Shown here one piece after another: positions 32,976 to 42,892 of a stretch of 64,000 nt of DNA. The position numbers and the translations under genes were made by a program. Location of the stretch: positions 868,001-932,000 of the forward strand of contig NZ_CP053439.1 of the NCBI RefSeq assembly GCF_000769405.2, read 5' to 3'. Position 1 is the first letter of the stretch, and each line of letters starts with the position of its first letter. Source of the DNA: Rhizobium brockwellii (lineage in GTDB: Bacteria > Pseudomonadota > Alphaproteobacteria > Rhizobiales > Rhizobiaceae). The notes under the pieces are model-generated. The model was not told the DNA's origin and did no database searches. It worked only from the letters and a program-made list of their open reading frames with translations.

Positions 32976-33332
32976 ATGTTGATTTTGATTGCCGGGCCCT
33001 ATCGGTCCGGAACGGGCGACGACCCGGAAAAGATGGCCGCCAACCTGAAGCGGCTGGAAGCGCCTTCGCACGCGCTGTTTGAAGCCGGCCATGTGCCGAT
33101 GATCGGCGAATGGGTGGCGCTGCCGATCTGGCACGCCGCCGGCGGCAGATCGGTCGGCGACCCGCTCTACGAAGAGATCTTCCACCCGGTCGCCGGCCGC
33201 CTGCTGCAGCTCTGCGAAGGCGTGCTGCGCCTGCCCGGCGATTCCAAGGGAGCGGACAACGACGTCCGCATCGCCCGGGAACGCGGCATTCCAGTCTGGC
33301 ACCGACTGGAGGATGTGCCGGGCTGCGGGTGA
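32976..33332 (+). CDS. DUF4406/nucleoside 2-deoxyribosyltransferase-like protein
   Basis: 118 aa, AAGGAG upstream of ATG 32976. The start MLILIAGPYRSGTGDDP and later DPLYEEIFHPVAGRLLQLCEGVLRLPGDSKGADND fit the DUF4406 fold related to nucleoside 2-deoxyribosyltransferases. Substrate unknown. It is divergent from the DeoR regulator and likely controlled by it, which would suit a sugar- or nucleoside-linked role. Confidence 0.7.
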   Translation: MLILIAGPYRSGTGDDPEKMAANLKRLEAPSHALFEAGHVPMIGEWVALPIWHAAGGRSVGDPLYEEIFHPVAGRLLQLCEGVLRLPGDSKGADNDVRIARERGIPVWHRLEDVPGCG

Positions 33333-33358
33333 GCGGATTGCTCGCCCGCGCGCCTCTA

Positions 33359-33606
33359 CATTGCCCTTCGCTTGCGCTCAGGCCATTCGCGGCTTTGCCG
33401 CTCGCCCCCTCAACCGACCCTTCGGGCCACCTTCTCCCCGCTGGGGAGAAGAGGGAGCAAGCGGATTGGCTTCGGTTCCACAACCGACGCTTTAAGAGGA
33501 AGTGAGGCGTTGCCACAAATCTCTTCTCCCCAGCGGGGAGAAGGTGCCGGCAGGCGGATGAGGGGGCACACGGCACACCATTCATTGCCCTTCGCTCGCG
33601 CTCAAC
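33359..33606. repeat. Intergenic repeat block with two opposed hairpins
   Basis: The 33333-33703 gap has no gene. CTTCTCCCC/GGGGAGAAG hairpins lie at 33431-33451 (loop GCT) and 33523-33543 (loop AGC), inverted to each other. A block starting GTGCCGGCAGGCGG (33544-33565) recurs at 61288-61309, and CATTGCCCTTCGC-type direct repeats lie near 33360 and 33585. This is a dispersed rhizobial palindromic repeat. Confidence 0.65.
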
Positions 33607-33703
33607 GCACCTCACTTGTCCTGGGAGAAGCAAAACCCAATCCCAGCAGTTCCGACCCGCGCACCGCTACGCTATAACCCTTGCCGAAAGGGAGTCGAAA
33701 CCA

Positions 33704-34324
33704 ATGCTGACAGTGTACTACGCGCCGGGAACTTGCGCGCTCGCAAGCCTGATTGCCTTGGAAGAATCCGGCCTGGCCTTCGAAGTCAAGAAGATCAGCC
33801 TCCGCGATGGCGAGCAGCGCGCGCCGGACTATTTGAAGATCAACCCGAAGGGCCGGGTGCCGGCACTGGTCACCGATTACGGCGTGCTGACGGAAACGCC
33901 GGCGATCCTGGCCTATATCGCCCAGAGCGCGCCGGCGGCCAAGCTGGCGCCGCTTGACGATGCATTCGAATTTGCCAGGCTTCAGTCCTTCAACAGCTAT
34001 ATCTGCTCGACCGTGCATGTGAACCATGCCCATCGCCCGCGCGGCTCGCGCTGGGCCGACGAGCCGGCGGCAATCGAGGCGATGAAGGCGAAGGTGCCGC
34101 AAAACATGGCCGATTGTTTCACGCTGATCGAGCAGACGATGTTTGCAGGCCCATGGGTGATGGGGGAGGCCTATTCGCTCGCCGATCCCTACCTCTTCGT
34201 CATGACCGACTGGTTGCCGTCGGACGGCGTCGATCCCGCCCGCTTCGAAAAGGCGAGCGACCACCACGCTCGCATGCTGCAGCGCACCGCTGTCCAGCGG
34301 GCGCTGGCCTATGATCGGGCCTGA
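33704..34324 (+). CDS. Glutathione S-transferase family protein
   Basis: 206 aa with AAAGGGAG upstream. The thioredoxin-fold N-terminus (MLTVYYAPGTCALASLIALEESG) has the cysteine of beta-class bacterial GSTs at residue 10-11, with NPKGRVPAL and the cis-proline loop TETPAIL next. The helical C-domain follows from about residue 90. It conjugates or reduces electrophiles with glutathione; substrate unknown. Its 3' end overlaps the convergent MmcQ gene by 16 bp. Confidence 0.88.
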   Translation: MLTVYYAPGTCALASLIALEESGLAFEVKKISLRDGEQRAPDYLKINPKGRVPALVTDYGVLTETPAILAYIAQSAPAAKLAPLDDAFEFARLQSFNSYICSTVHVNHAHRPRGSRWADEPAAIEAMKAKVPQNMADCFTLIEQTMFAGPWVMGEAYSLADPYLFVMTDWLPSDGVDPARFEKASDHHARMLQRTAVQRALAYDRA

Positions 34325-34674
34325 TCGCTAAAGCCTGCGGCAAGCTTCTTCGGCGCCCGGAACAGCCAGGCGCCGATCAGCCGCAGCCGCAATTCCTCGT
34401 CGCCGATCACGGCGGCGCGCACCGGCAGATGCGGCCAGCCGACATAATGATCGGTTTGAAAATAGACGTCGGGCGCCATCTCCAGCAGGTGATTCTTGTC
34501 GTCGAGCGAAATCGAGATCACGATCGTCTCGGCGTTCTTCACCGCGACAAAGCTCTTGCCGCCGACTTTCAGTGCCGGATTGCCATAGGAGGTACTCTCC
34601 TCGACATCGGGCAACCCGGCTTCCGCCGCCAGCCGCTTCAGACGTTCGAAGATCGCATCGACATCGCCGGCCAT
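34309..34674 (-). CDS. MmcQ/YjbR-family protein
   Basis: 121 aa. A compact alpha/beta fold with ESTSYGNPALKVGGKSFVAV and PDVYFQTDHYVGWPHLPVR near residue 70-88 is the hallmark of the MmcQ/YjbR group, thought to be DNA-binding by structure but without a defined role. Single gene, ends tail-to-tail with a GST. Confidence 0.8.
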   Translation of the reverse strand: MAGDVDAIFERLKRLAAEAGLPDVEESTSYGNPALKVGGKSFVAVKNAETIVISISLDDKNHLLEMAPDVYFQTDHYVGWPHLPVRAAVIGDEELRLRLIGAWLFRAPKKLAAGFSDQARS

Positions 34675-34712
34675 GGTTCCGCCCTTTCTGTCAGGGCGAA
34701 CCTACCATATCT

Positions 34713-34907
34713 TCAGGCGCATTTCGCCTGCGGCGGTTTGGCCTCTTTGGGAAAGCCGGCCGGCATCCCGAGCGGCAGATCGGCGATTTCGCGCATCGAC
34801 ATGCGCTCGACCTCGGGATGCAGCAGCGGATCATCCTTCCAGGTGGGGATAATTTCTGTGCTTCCCGCGGGAAGTGCAGGTCTCAAGAAAAACTTCAGCA
34901 ACGACAT
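34713..34907 (-). CDS. Small hypothetical protein, 64 aa
   Basis: Start MSLLKFFLRPALPAG is mildly hydrophobic, and the rest is polar with many prolines. Not recognised. A weak GAGGCC precedes the ATG. It lies 38 bp upstream of the MmcQ-type gene in the same direction and could be cotranscribed. The coding nature is only moderately supported. Confidence 0.4.
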   Translation of the reverse strand: MSLLKFFLRPALPAGSTEIIPTWKDDPLLHPEVERMSMREIADLPLGMPAGFPKEAKPPQAKCA

Positions 34908-35084
34908 GGCAGGCCTCGCTTTCTTCAGTGGCGGAGACGGATGATCGCAAAGTGGCTTTCGCCTGCTGAGCTATCTTATCCATCTCACGCACTGTGTTTG
35001 AATGGATTGCCTATGCTTGCAATGTCGGCCTCAACAGGCAGATTTTCAATTGAGATTAGTGCGGCGGCGCTATAGAAAAACTAT

Positions 35085-35981
35085 ATGAAGAACTTGAATA
35101 TGGTCCATCTCAACGGCCTGCGGGCGCTGGAGGCCGTCGGTCGTCTCGGCTCGCTCCAGGCCGCCGCCGACGAACTCGGCGTCTCGGTTGGCGCCGTCAG
35201 CCAGCAGGTCATCAAGGCCGAAGCCCAGCTCGGGCAGGTGATCTTCGAGCGCACCGCCAGGGGCATGATCGCCACCGAAGCCGGCCGGCCGGTGCTGCTG
35301 GCGCTCGACGAGGGGTTCGCCCGTCTTTCGGCGGCGGTGTCGATCGCCAGCCGCAAGGACGATACGATCCTGACGATCTCGGTGGCGCCGGTTTTCGCCG
35401 CCCGCTGGCTCGTCTACCGGCTCGATCGTTTCGCCGTGCGTCATCCCGACATCAAGCTGCGGCTGGACGCGACGACCAATCTCGTCAATCCGGCGCTTTG
35501 CGACGTCGATATCGGTATCCGCGTCGGCAGCGGCAAATGGCCGGATGTGAAGGCCGAACTGCTGTTGGAGCAGGAGGTCTTTCCCGTCTGTTCCCCGGAG
35601 ATGGCGGCGACATTGAAGGAGCCCGCCGATATCCTCCAACTGCCTGCCATCATCGATGGCCATGCCATGTTCACCTGGGAGGTCTGGATGCGTGAGGCCG
35701 GACTGTCAGGCGCCACCCTTCCAACCCGCCACGTCTTCAACGATGCCTCGCTCTGCCTCGATGCGGCGATCGCCGGCCAGGGCGTCATGCTGGCGTGGCA
35801 GACCCTTGCCGCCTTTGCGCTCGCCGAAGGCCGGCTCGCCGCCCCTTTCGGCATTCGCGCCCGGACCGGCTTCGGTCATTACTTCGTCACCGCCGAAGGC
35901 ACGCGCGAGCCCAAGAAGGTGAGGGATTTCAAGGCCTGGATCCGCGAGGAAATGGCCGGCACGCTCGCCCTTTTCCGGTAG
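35085..35981 (+). CDS. LysR-family regulator, GcvA-like
   Basis: 298 aa. The helix-turn-helix lies at residues 9-65 (LNGLRALEAVGRLGSLQAAADELGVSVGAVSQQVIKAE) and the effector domain follows. TTISVAPVFAARWLVYRL-type strands and HRHPDIKLRL-type loops resemble the GcvA subgroup. TATAG-AAAAA-CTATA lies at 35071-35085, overlapping the start, and could be an operator; the next in-frame ATG is 35100. It converges with a GST gene (stop 4 bp away). Target unknown. Confidence 0.85.
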   Translation: MKNLNMVHLNGLRALEAVGRLGSLQAAADELGVSVGAVSQQVIKAEAQLGQVIFERTARGMIATEAGRPVLLALDEGFARLSAAVSIASRKDDTILTISVAPVFAARWLVYRLDRFAVRHPDIKLRLDATTNLVNPALCDVDIGIRVGSGKWPDVKAELLLEQEVFPVCSPEMAATLKEPADILQLPAIIDGHAMFTWEVWMREAGLSGATLPTRHVFNDASLCLDAAIAGQGVMLAWQTLAAFALAEGRLAAPFGIRARTGFGHYFVTAEGTREPKKVRDFKAWIREEMAGTLALFR

Positions 35982-35984
35982 TCC

Positions 35985-36650
35985 TCAAACCTCGATCGGC
36001 TCCTTGCCGCGCGTCGCCTGCATGGCCTTATAGGCCGGGCGGGACTGGCAGCGTTCGATCCAGGCCTTCACGTTGGGATGCGCTTCGAAAAGCGTTTCTT
36101 CGCTCTGGGCGTAGCGCAGCACCTCGGCGAGGTTGAGATCGGCGACGGTGAAGCGGTTGCCGGCGATCCATGGCCGGCCGGCAAGGTGGTTTTCGAGAAC
36201 CGCCAGCGGCCTGCGCAGCGACCGGCAGGAGACGGCGATCGTCTGCTTGCCCTCGTCGCTATTTTCGAGCCCGTTATCATAAGTGAGCACGATCTTCACC
36301 GTAAGCGGCTCGACCTGCGAAGCCGCCCAGACCGTCCACATCGTCAGCAATCCGTCTTCTTCGACGGTTTGTCCGGAAAGCGGCCCGCCGTGTCTACGCG
36401 CGAGGTAGAGGTTGATCGCCAGCGACTCGTGCATGACGAGGTCGCCATCCCTGATGCAGGGGATCTGTGCCATCGGGTTGACGGCAATGAATTCAGGCGA
36501 ATGCGTATTGAGTGGCGCATCCTCAGATAGCGGATCTGCGAGCCGCCTTGCCTGCAGCACCGGCACCGAGCGGAATTCGACCCCAAGCTCCTCCGCCATC
36601 CAATAGACGCGTGAAGCGCGCGACCGATAGACTCCGTAGATTGTCAGCAT
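35985..36650 (-). CDS. Glutathione S-transferase family protein
   Basis: 221 aa from ATG 36650-36648, preferred to ATG 36656 because GAGGGG is 8 bases upstream of it. The N-terminal [22 protein letters not shown] is a thioredoxin fold with a serine-containing start, then NPMAQIPC and MHESLAIN. The helical domain has [22 protein letters not shown]. The frame is open far upstream only because it runs over the reverse strand of the next gene. Function is general glutathione-dependent detoxification by family. Confidence 0.85.
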   Translation of the reverse strand: MLTIYGVYRSRASRVYWMAEELGVEFRSVPVLQARRLADPLSEDAPLNTHSPEFIAVNPMAQIPCIRDGDLVMHESLAINLYLARRHGGPLSGQTVEEDGLLTMWTVWAASQVEPLTVKIVLTYDNGLENSDEGKQTIAVSCRSLRRPLAVLENHLAGRPWIAGNRFTVADLNLAEVLRYAQSEETLFEAHPNVKAWIERCQSRPAYKAMQATRGKEPIEV

Positions 36651-36748
36651 GTCCATATCCCCTCGATGTGTCCGAGAGACCGTAAATGCCGGATCGGCGT
36701 GGGAAAAGTCCTTGTGGCTGATGGGATGATGAAAGCTTTTGATGGCCT

Positions 36749-38134
36749 TCAGGACATGCGGTTTCGTTCGACGGTCAGCTGCGCATAGGGCGAGCCGCCG
36801 CCCGCCATCTCGCCGGACACCTTCTTCTCCCATTGGAAGCCTAACACCGCGCCTTCGGCGGTCTCCTGGAAGATGTTGTCGGTGATGACGGCGGTCCCGG
36901 CGCCGTCGGCGACCGATACGGCGCATCCCACAGGCGCCTTGCGCACCACATTGCCTGTCACAACGACGTTGCGCAGATACGGACCCCAGCCGATCTGCAG
37001 CCCCCAGCGCGGTGCGCCCTCGATCACATTGCCTGAAATCAGCGTGTCGGCTTCCGCCGCGATGCCGATGCCGAAGCCGACCTCGTGCTGGTATGGGCCG
37101 CGCAGCGTCAGGTTGCGCACGACATTGCCGGTGACGCTCGCCAGCCGGCCGCCCTCGTCGAAATTGGCGATCGAGATGCCGTTTGCCGCGCCGTCGATCA
37201 TGTTGGCGGAAACGACGGCGCCCTCGAAGGCAAATTCGACATAGATCGCCGTCTCGCCGGAACGCCGGCACTGGTTGCTGCTGATCTGAATGTCCGAGGC
37301 CGAATTGGCGCGGATCGCCGTAAAGGCGCAGTCGGAAATCTGGTTATTCACCACCATCACCCCGTCGGCGCGGAAGATGTTGATGCCGTTGCCGTTTTGC
37401 CCGGTGCCGCCGTCATTGGCACGGATGTTCGAGATGCGGTTGCTGGAGACGACAGTGCCGTCCTCCGCCTTCTTCCCGCGATGCACCAGGATGCCGCCAT
37501 TGCCGCAGTCTAAGACCGTATTGCCGGTGACCGAGAGGGTGGTGGAATCCACCGCGTAAAGCCCGGATTGGGCAGCCCCGGAAATACGGCTGCGCTCGAT
37601 CCGCCCGCCGCAGCGCTCCAGTTGCAGGCCGTGCTTGCGGCTGCCGCCGATCTCGCAATTGTCGATCAGCACCTCGTCGACGCCGGTAAATTGCAACAGT
37701 CCGCCGGCATAGTCGCCAAGCCTGCGGTTGCCGCCGTCGATGACGAGATTGGAAAGCTCGATGCGCCGTACATTCTCGGCCGCAAACAGATGGCCTTCGC
37801 CGGTATAGACGATCCGCGAGGCGCCCGGCACGCCTGATATGCGCGTATTGTCGGGCAGGGTGAGATTGGAGACCCGGTAGGTGCCGGGCGGCAGGAACAC
37901 CGGCACGTTCTCACGCGCCGCCTGTTCGATCATCTGCTCAAGGTTGCGGGTCTTGCGGTCGCCGCCTTCGGGAATGGCGCGATATTCCGCCGCGTCGATC
38001 GCACCGCGCAGATCAGGCTGAGCGGCCGCCCTCCGAGGCGAGGCGAGGGCGCGCGATGTCCCTCCCGCAACGGCCGAGGCGGCAAGAAAGAAAAGCATGT
38101 CGCGGCGTGAGGGCATCCGGGGATCACTTGTCAT
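36749..38134 (-). CDS. Tat-exported parallel beta-helix repeat protein (TIGR03808-like)
   Basis: 461 aa from ATG 38134-38132. A twin-arginine start, [19 protein letters not shown], is followed by a cleavage-like ALASPRRA. The remainder is a right-handed beta-helix repeat (many N/G-rich coils such as [11 protein letters not shown]), the pattern of twin-arginine-translocated repeat proteins found in rhizobia. The fold is shared with pectate lyases and polysaccharide modifying enzymes, so a periplasmic polysaccharide role is possible. No catalytic residues are assigned. The RBS is weak; ATG 38116 is an alternative start. Confidence 0.75.
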   Translation of the reverse strand: MTSDPRMPSRRDMLFFLAASAVAGGTSRALASPRRAAAQPDLRGAIDAAEYRAIPEGGDRKTRNLEQMIEQAARENVPVFLPPGTYRVSNLTLPDNTRISGVPGASRIVYTGEGHLFAAENVRRIELSNLVIDGGNRRLGDYAGGLLQFTGVDEVLIDNCEIGGSRKHGLQLERCGGRIERSRISGAAQSGLYAVDSTTLSVTGNTVLDCGNGGILVHRGKKAEDGTVVSSNRISNIRANDGGTGQNGNGINIFRADGVMVVNNQISDCAFTAIRANSASDIQISSNQCRRSGETAIYVEFAFEGAVVSANMIDGAANGISIANFDEGGRLASVTGNVVRNLTLRGPYQHEVGFGIGIAAEADTLISGNVIEGAPRWGLQIGWGPYLRNVVVTGNVVRKAPVGCAVSVADGAGTAVITDNIFQETAEGAVLGFQWEKKVSGEMAGGGSPYAQLTVERNRMS

Positions 38135-38367
38135 AACGCGCCCGTAGCAGGAAACGTGCCAAGCCCGCATGTATCCTTTTGGCACAAGCTGAGAGCAGGT
38201 GGCCGAAATTGCAGGTGCAGCCGTGGAAGAGGGCAGAATATCGCCGCTTATATTTTCGTCTCGTTCACCTTTTCATTTAAGCAAGCCGAAGGAAATGAGG
38301 ACTACTTTTAAGGGAATTTCTATGGCGAGTGCGGGATACGGCCTTCGGCCGCAGGGGGAATGGGGTC

Positions 38368-40665
38368 ATGCGCGAATTGGGTGCCAGGCGATGGGAACCA
38401 ACCGATGCCCTGACGGCCGAAACGCGACGCATCGTCGCCGCGACGGAGGCAATGATGGCATCGACCGCCCACCACCTTTCCGAGGGCATCGAGAACCTGC
38501 GCCTCAAGGCGATCCTCCACGAACTTCCGGATTTCCTCTACGTCAAGGATCGTGACAGCCGCTTCGTTTTCGCCAACGCCGTCACCGCCAGCAGCCTCGG
38601 CCTGGAGCGCGCCGATCTGATCACCGGCAAGCGCGACTTCGACCTGTTCGATTTCGAGACGGCGCGCCGCCATTTCGACATCGAGCAGCACATCATGGCG
38701 ACGGGTGAAGCTCGCATCGACATGGAGGAATCCTACGTCCTTCCCGGCAGCAGAAGGCCGATATGCCGCCTGACGTCGAAGATACCGCTGCGCAACGATC
38801 GCGGCGAGATCGTTGGCCTGATCGGTGTTTCCCGTGATATCACCGAACGCACGCGCCAGGAGGATCTGCATCGCGGCCAGGCGAGCCTGCTCGAAATGAT
38901 CGCCCGCAACGAGCCGTTGCCGATGATCCTCGAGGCGCTCGTGCTGATGATCGAGGCGCAGCTGGATGGGATTGACGGATCGGTGCTGCTGCTCGACGGC
39001 GAGGGCACAAGGCTCTATCACGGCGCCTCTCCCAATCTGCCCGGCGGCTATAGCCGACTGATCGATGGCGTTACGATCGGTCCCAAGGTCGGCTCCTGCG
39101 GCACCGCCGTCTGGCGCGGCCAGACGGTGATCGTCGAGGACGTGACGGTCGATCCGCTCTGGGAGGATTTCCGCGCGATGATCGCGCCGTTCGGCTTCCG
39201 CTCCTGCTGGTCGACGCCGATCGCCACCTCACAGAACAATGTGCTCGGCACGTTTGCGCTCTATTCCCGGGAAGTCCGCCGTCCCACCGACCACGAGATG
39301 ACGCTGGTGGCGCTCGCTACCCATATCGCCGGCATCGCCATCGAGCGCAAGCGTGTCGATGACCGCATCCATTTCATGGCCCATCACGATGATCTGACCG
39401 GCCTGCCGAACCGCGCCTTCCTCAAGGAACGGCTGGCGAGCATCCTCGACCAGGCCCGACGCAACAACCGCAAGGTGACGGTCGCCTATATCGATCTCGA
39501 CAATTTCAAGGACATCAATGACGGCCGCGGCCACGCCGCCGGCGACGAGGTTCTGAAAGAGACCGCCGCCCGCATGGCCAACAGCGTCAGGGCCTCCGAT
39601 ATGGTGGTGCGTCTCGGCGGCGACGAATTCCTCGTCGTGCTCGTCCATCAGTCGAGCCACGATGCCGGCATCACGCGCCGCCTCCGCGATCTGCAGAAGG
39701 CGATCAACCGGCCGATCCGCGGCGCGGACGGCGAGATCACCGTCACCTCGAGCATCGGCGTTGCCGCCTTTCCCTTCGATGGCGCGACCTCGGAAGAGCT
39801 TCTCGCCAATGCCGACCGCGCCATGTACCGCGCCAAGGAGCTCGGCCGCAACACATTGCAGCATCACGATGGCGGCAGCACGCCCGTGGGAATGCCGATC
39901 GGCGAGCAGGAGGAACTGCACCAGGCGATCACCGGCGGTCAACTGTTCCTGCAGTACCAGCCGCAGGTCGATGTCGCCACCGGCCGCATCACCGGGCTCG
40001 AGGCGCTGGTGCGCTGGAATCATCCGGCAAAGGGCAGGGTGCCGCCGGTCAATTTCATTCCGCTCGCCGAAGAGACCGGCCTCATCGTTCCTCTTGGTCT
40101 CTGGGTGCTGAACGAGGCCTGCCGCCAGGCGCGCCTTTGGCAAGACATGGGCCTGCCGCCGCTGACGATCGCCGTCAACGTCTCGGCCAAGCAGTTCGCC
40201 GATCCGGATTTCGCAACCCATGTCGCCGAGGCGCTGGAGCGTCACCGCCTGCAGTCCCGCTGGCTGGAGCTTGAAGTCACCGAAAGCGTGGTGATGCAGG
40301 ATGCCGAACGCGCGCTCGCCATGATGGAAACGCTGCGGGGGCTTGGCGTGCGCCTGTCGATCGACGATTTCGGCTCCGGTTATTCCAGCCTTGCGGCGCT
40401 GAAGACCTTTCCCTTCGACCGCTTGAAGATGGACCGCTCGCTGGTCGAGGCCCTGCCGGGCGACAAGACCGCCGTCGCCATCGCCTCGGCGGTCATTTCG
40501 CTGGCGCAGACGCTGAAGCTCTCGGTTCTCGCCGAAGGCGTCGAAACCGACGCCCAGATGGATTTCCTGCGCCAGGCGCGCTGCGAGGAGGCGCAAGGCT
40601 TCCGCTTCTCCAAACCGGTCTCACCGGAGGAGATCCCGGCATTGCTGCGGGCGCGGAGCCTCTAG
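38368..40665 (+). CDS. PAS-GAF-GGDEF-EAL cyclic-di-GMP protein
   Basis: 765 aa from ATG 38368 (AGGGGG and TGGGG upstream). Domain order: PAS at about 45-160 (FLYVKDRDSRFVFAN), GAF at about 180-325 (HGASPNLPGGYSRLIDG...VGSCGTAVWRG), GGDEF at about 335-500 with intact GGDEF at 417-421, and EAL at about 515-760 with intact EALVRW at 545. Both catalytic halves look intact, so it may make or degrade c-di-GMP in response to a signal bound by PAS or GAF. No membrane helices. A mosaic element starts on its stop codon. Confidence 0.9.
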   Translation: MRELGARRWEPTDALTAETRRIVAATEAMMASTAHHLSEGIENLRLKAILHELPDFLYVKDRDSRFVFANAVTASSLGLERADLITGKRDFDLFDFETARRHFDIEQHIMATGEARIDMEESYVLPGSRRPICRLTSKIPLRNDRGEIVGLIGVSRDITERTRQEDLHRGQASLLEMIARNEPLPMILEALVLMIEAQLDGIDGSVLLLDGEGTRLYHGASPNLPGGYSRLIDGVTIGPKVGSCGTAVWRGQTVIVEDVTVDPLWEDFRAMIAPFGFRSCWSTPIATSQNNVLGTFALYSREVRRPTDHEMTLVALATHIAGIAIERKRVDDRIHFMAHHDDLTGLPNRAFLKERLASILDQARRNNRKVTVAYIDLDNFKDINDGRGHAAGDEVLKETAARMANSVRASDMVVRLGGDEFLVVLVHQSSHDAGITRRLRDLQKAINRPIRGADGEITVTSSIGVAAFPFDGATSEELLANADRAMYRAKELGRNTLQHHDGGSTPVGMPIGEQEELHQAITGGQLFLQYQPQVDVATGRITGLEALVRWNHPAKGRVPPVNFIPLAEETGLIVPLGLWVLNEACRQARLWQDMGLPPLTIAVNVSAKQFADPDFATHVAEALERHRLQSRWLELEVTESVVMQDAERALAMMETLRGLGVRLSIDDFGSGYSSLAALKTFPFDRLKMDRSLVEALPGDKTAVAIASAVISLAQTLKLSVLAEGVETDAQMDFLRQARCEEAQGFRFSKPVSPEEIPALLRARSL

Positions 40666-40767
40666 TGCATGTCGCCCAAAAGTGTGCAGCGGTTTTGGGA
40701 GAACGACATGCACAAAAGGAAACATTGAAAGACGCCGCATCGATCAGGTCGATGTGAGATCTTTCAA
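40665..40767. repeat. Two-hairpin mosaic element, copy 4
   Basis: GTGCATGTCG (40665) pairs perfectly with CGACATGCAC (40704-40713), with inner CCCAAAA/TTTTGGG around GTGTGCAGCGG. The second palindrome is a different module, TTGAAAGA (40725) with TCTTTCAA (40760-40767). It fills the gap between the convergent GGDEF-EAL and GDPD genes. Confidence 0.8.
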
Positions 40768-40770
40768 GCC

Positions 40771-41742
40771 TTATTTTACAAGCTTGCCGATCGCCTCGAT
40801 CTCGTTCGTCCATATGCCCGCCGCATAGTTTGGCGGCAGCCGCGCCAGTTGCGCGGGGTCGTCGATGCCGGTGGAAAAATCGCTGCCGCGATAGGGGCCG
40901 AGCACGAAGACCTCTGTCCCGGCATCCTGCATCCGGTTCAGAAAACGGTCGGGCCAGCCCCACAGCCACGGCGCGATATTGATCGGCACCAGCATCATCG
41001 CATGTCTGCATTCGTCCGGCAGCAGGCCGGTCCAGCCATAGCCGATATAGCCGGTGAGGCAGCTCTTCAGGCTCTTGCGCGAGGCGGTCTTGATATCGGG
41101 TGCCATCCGGCGCAGCACGTCGATCGGCTCGTCACCGCCGTAGACGATGGTCTCGGCCCGTCTTTCTGGGGAAAGTCCGTTGAGCACGGCGGCGAGCTTT
41201 TTGCCCTCGGAAGGATCGCGGCTCTTGACGTTGATGAGGAAGCGCCGATCTGGAAAACTCGACAGCACCTCGGCAAGCGTCGGCATCATGCCGACACCCC
41301 GGCCGCGGAAAGGAAAGGTCTTGCCGCCATCGGCGGTGTAGCCATAGCCGATGTCGAGCCTCTTCATGTCAGCCATCGAATGCTCGCGGGTGACGCCATG
41401 CCCGTCGGTGCGGCAGTCGAGCGTCCAGTCGTGAAAGACGGCGAATTGCCCGTCCGTCGTCGGATGCACGTCGATCTCCACGATATCGGCGCCCGCGGCA
41501 AAGCCTGCCTGCATCGACGGAATGGTGTTTTCCAGATAATCGTGTTTCGGTGGCAGCATGCGGCTTGCCGTGCAGGTGTCGTTCTTGAGATCGGCTTCGT
41601 CGAAGCGCTGGGCGATGCCGCGATGGGCGAGCAGCACCGGTTTTCCCGGCCGATGTTCGGCAAGCAGACTGGTATTGTTGAGGTAGATGCCCGCCGCGGC
41701 GACGGCGATTGCCGCCGCACAATAGAAAAACTTCCTGCCCAA
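40771..41742 (-). CDS. Glycerophosphodiester phosphodiesterase family protein
   Basis: 323 aa from TTG 41742-41740, chosen because AGGAGG lies 7 bases upstream and the next residues GRKFFYCAAAIAVAAAGIYL form the signal/anchor. Catalytic motifs LLAHRG, ENTIPSM and EIDVHPTTDGQFAVFHD match the GDPD family (metal-dependent cleavage of glycerophosphodiesters). It is exported or membrane-anchored. The substrate in the envelope is unknown. Confidence 0.85.
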   Translation of the reverse strand: MGRKFFYCAAAIAVAAAGIYLNNTSLLAEHRPGKPVLLAHRGIAQRFDEADLKNDTCTASRMLPPKHDYLENTIPSMQAGFAAGADIVEIDVHPTTDGQFAVFHDWTLDCRTDGHGVTREHSMADMKRLDIGYGYTADGGKTFPFRGRGVGMMPTLAEVLSSFPDRRFLINVKSRDPSEGKKLAAVLNGLSPERRAETIVYGGDEPIDVLRRMAPDIKTASRKSLKSCLTGYIGYGWTGLLPDECRHAMMLVPINIAPWLWGWPDRFLNRMQDAGTEVFVLGPYRGSDFSTGIDDPAQLARLPPNYAAGIWTNEIEAIGKLVK

Positions 41743-41831
41743 CGTCGATCCTCCTGGTTGCATTGCAAGGGCTAGAAAGCGATTCTGGTTGTTCTTGGGC
41801 TGTTTTCCGGCTTTTCTATGCTGCGGCAACA

Positions 41832-42677
41832 ATGAGTCTGATCACTATGGAAGTTGACGACGACGAACTCATCCATTTCGAAGCGCATGGCGCCGCGCCG
41901 TTGCCGCCGGCGGCAGTCGACGGTCATGTCGCGCATGACGGCGCCCGCATCTGGTATGCGAGCTACGGCTCTGGCCCGCCCGTCATTCTGCTGCATGGCG
42001 GCCTCGGCCACAGCGGCAACTGGGGCTATCAGGTCCCGGCACTGTTGCGCCGCGGCCGCCGCGTCGTGCTGATCGACAGCCGCGGTCATGGAAGAAGCAC
42101 CCGCGATTCCCGTCCTTATAGCTATGAGCTGATGGCTTCAGATGTGCTTGCCGTCATGGACGAACTGCGTCTCGACAAGGCGGCCGTCGTCGGCTGGAGC
42201 GACGGCGCCTGCATCGCGTTGATTCTTGCCATGGCGGCGCCCTCACGTGTCGAGGGGGTCTTCTTCTTCGCCTGCAATATGGATCCGAGCGGCACGCTGG
42301 AATTCGTCCCGACCCCGGTCATCGACCGATGCTTCAGCCGGCACGCCAAGGACTATGCCGCATTGTCCACCACGCCGGATGATTTCAACCCATTCGTCGA
42401 GGCGGTCAGCCTGATGATGCGAACGGAGCCGAATTATCAGGCTTCCGACTTGGGCCTGATCCGCGTGCCTGTCGCAATCGTGCTTGGCGAGCACGACGAA
42501 TTCATCAAGCCCGACCATGCTGAATACCTTGCCCGCAGCATTCCGAACGCTGAGATGATCTGTCTCACAGGCGTCAGTCATTTCGCGCCGCTGCAGCGGC
42601 CGGGTAAGTTTAATGTCGCTGTGGTCAACTTCCTGGATGACATCGGCACACGAAAAAATGAAGACTTGCGGCGTTGA
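41832..42677 (+). CDS. Alpha/beta hydrolase
   Basis: 281 aa from ATG 41832 (another in-frame ATG at 41847; no clear RBS for either). HGGLGHSGNW is the oxyanion region, GWSDGA the nucleophile serine elbow, LGEHDEF the acid and GVSHFAPL the histidine, so the triad is complete. It is divergent from the GDPD gene with about 90 bp between. Substrate unknown. Confidence 0.85.
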   Translation: MSLITMEVDDDELIHFEAHGAAPLPPAAVDGHVAHDGARIWYASYGSGPPVILLHGGLGHSGNWGYQVPALLRRGRRVVLIDSRGHGRSTRDSRPYSYELMASDVLAVMDELRLDKAAVVGWSDGACIALILAMAAPSRVEGVFFFACNMDPSGTLEFVPTPVIDRCFSRHAKDYAALSTTPDDFNPFVEAVSLMMRTEPNYQASDLGLIRVPVAIVLGEHDEFIKPDHAEYLARSIPNAEMICLTGVSHFAPLQRPGKFNVAVVNFLDDIGTRKNEDLRR

Positions 42678-42892
42678 GCCGCGGCAGTGCAATTTCATAA
42701 GAATTCGGTAACTTTTTCGGAACGGCAAACGTAGGGTCCTGTGGGAAGGATTCGTTTTGTCGTTCGCTCACGGAGGCCTTCGAGCCGCCGCCCGCTCATG
42801 TGATTTCCTATGCATGGGTAGGTTGCGCGGCCGATGGCGTGTGCTCGATCCGCGGCTCCCCCGCTTGTCTTGAGAAGGCCCAGGGAGCAGGA

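Noticed and set aside
37085..37513. 142-aa plus-strand ORF within the beta-helix gene
   Set aside because: Shadow of the Tat-exported repeat protein on the other strand.
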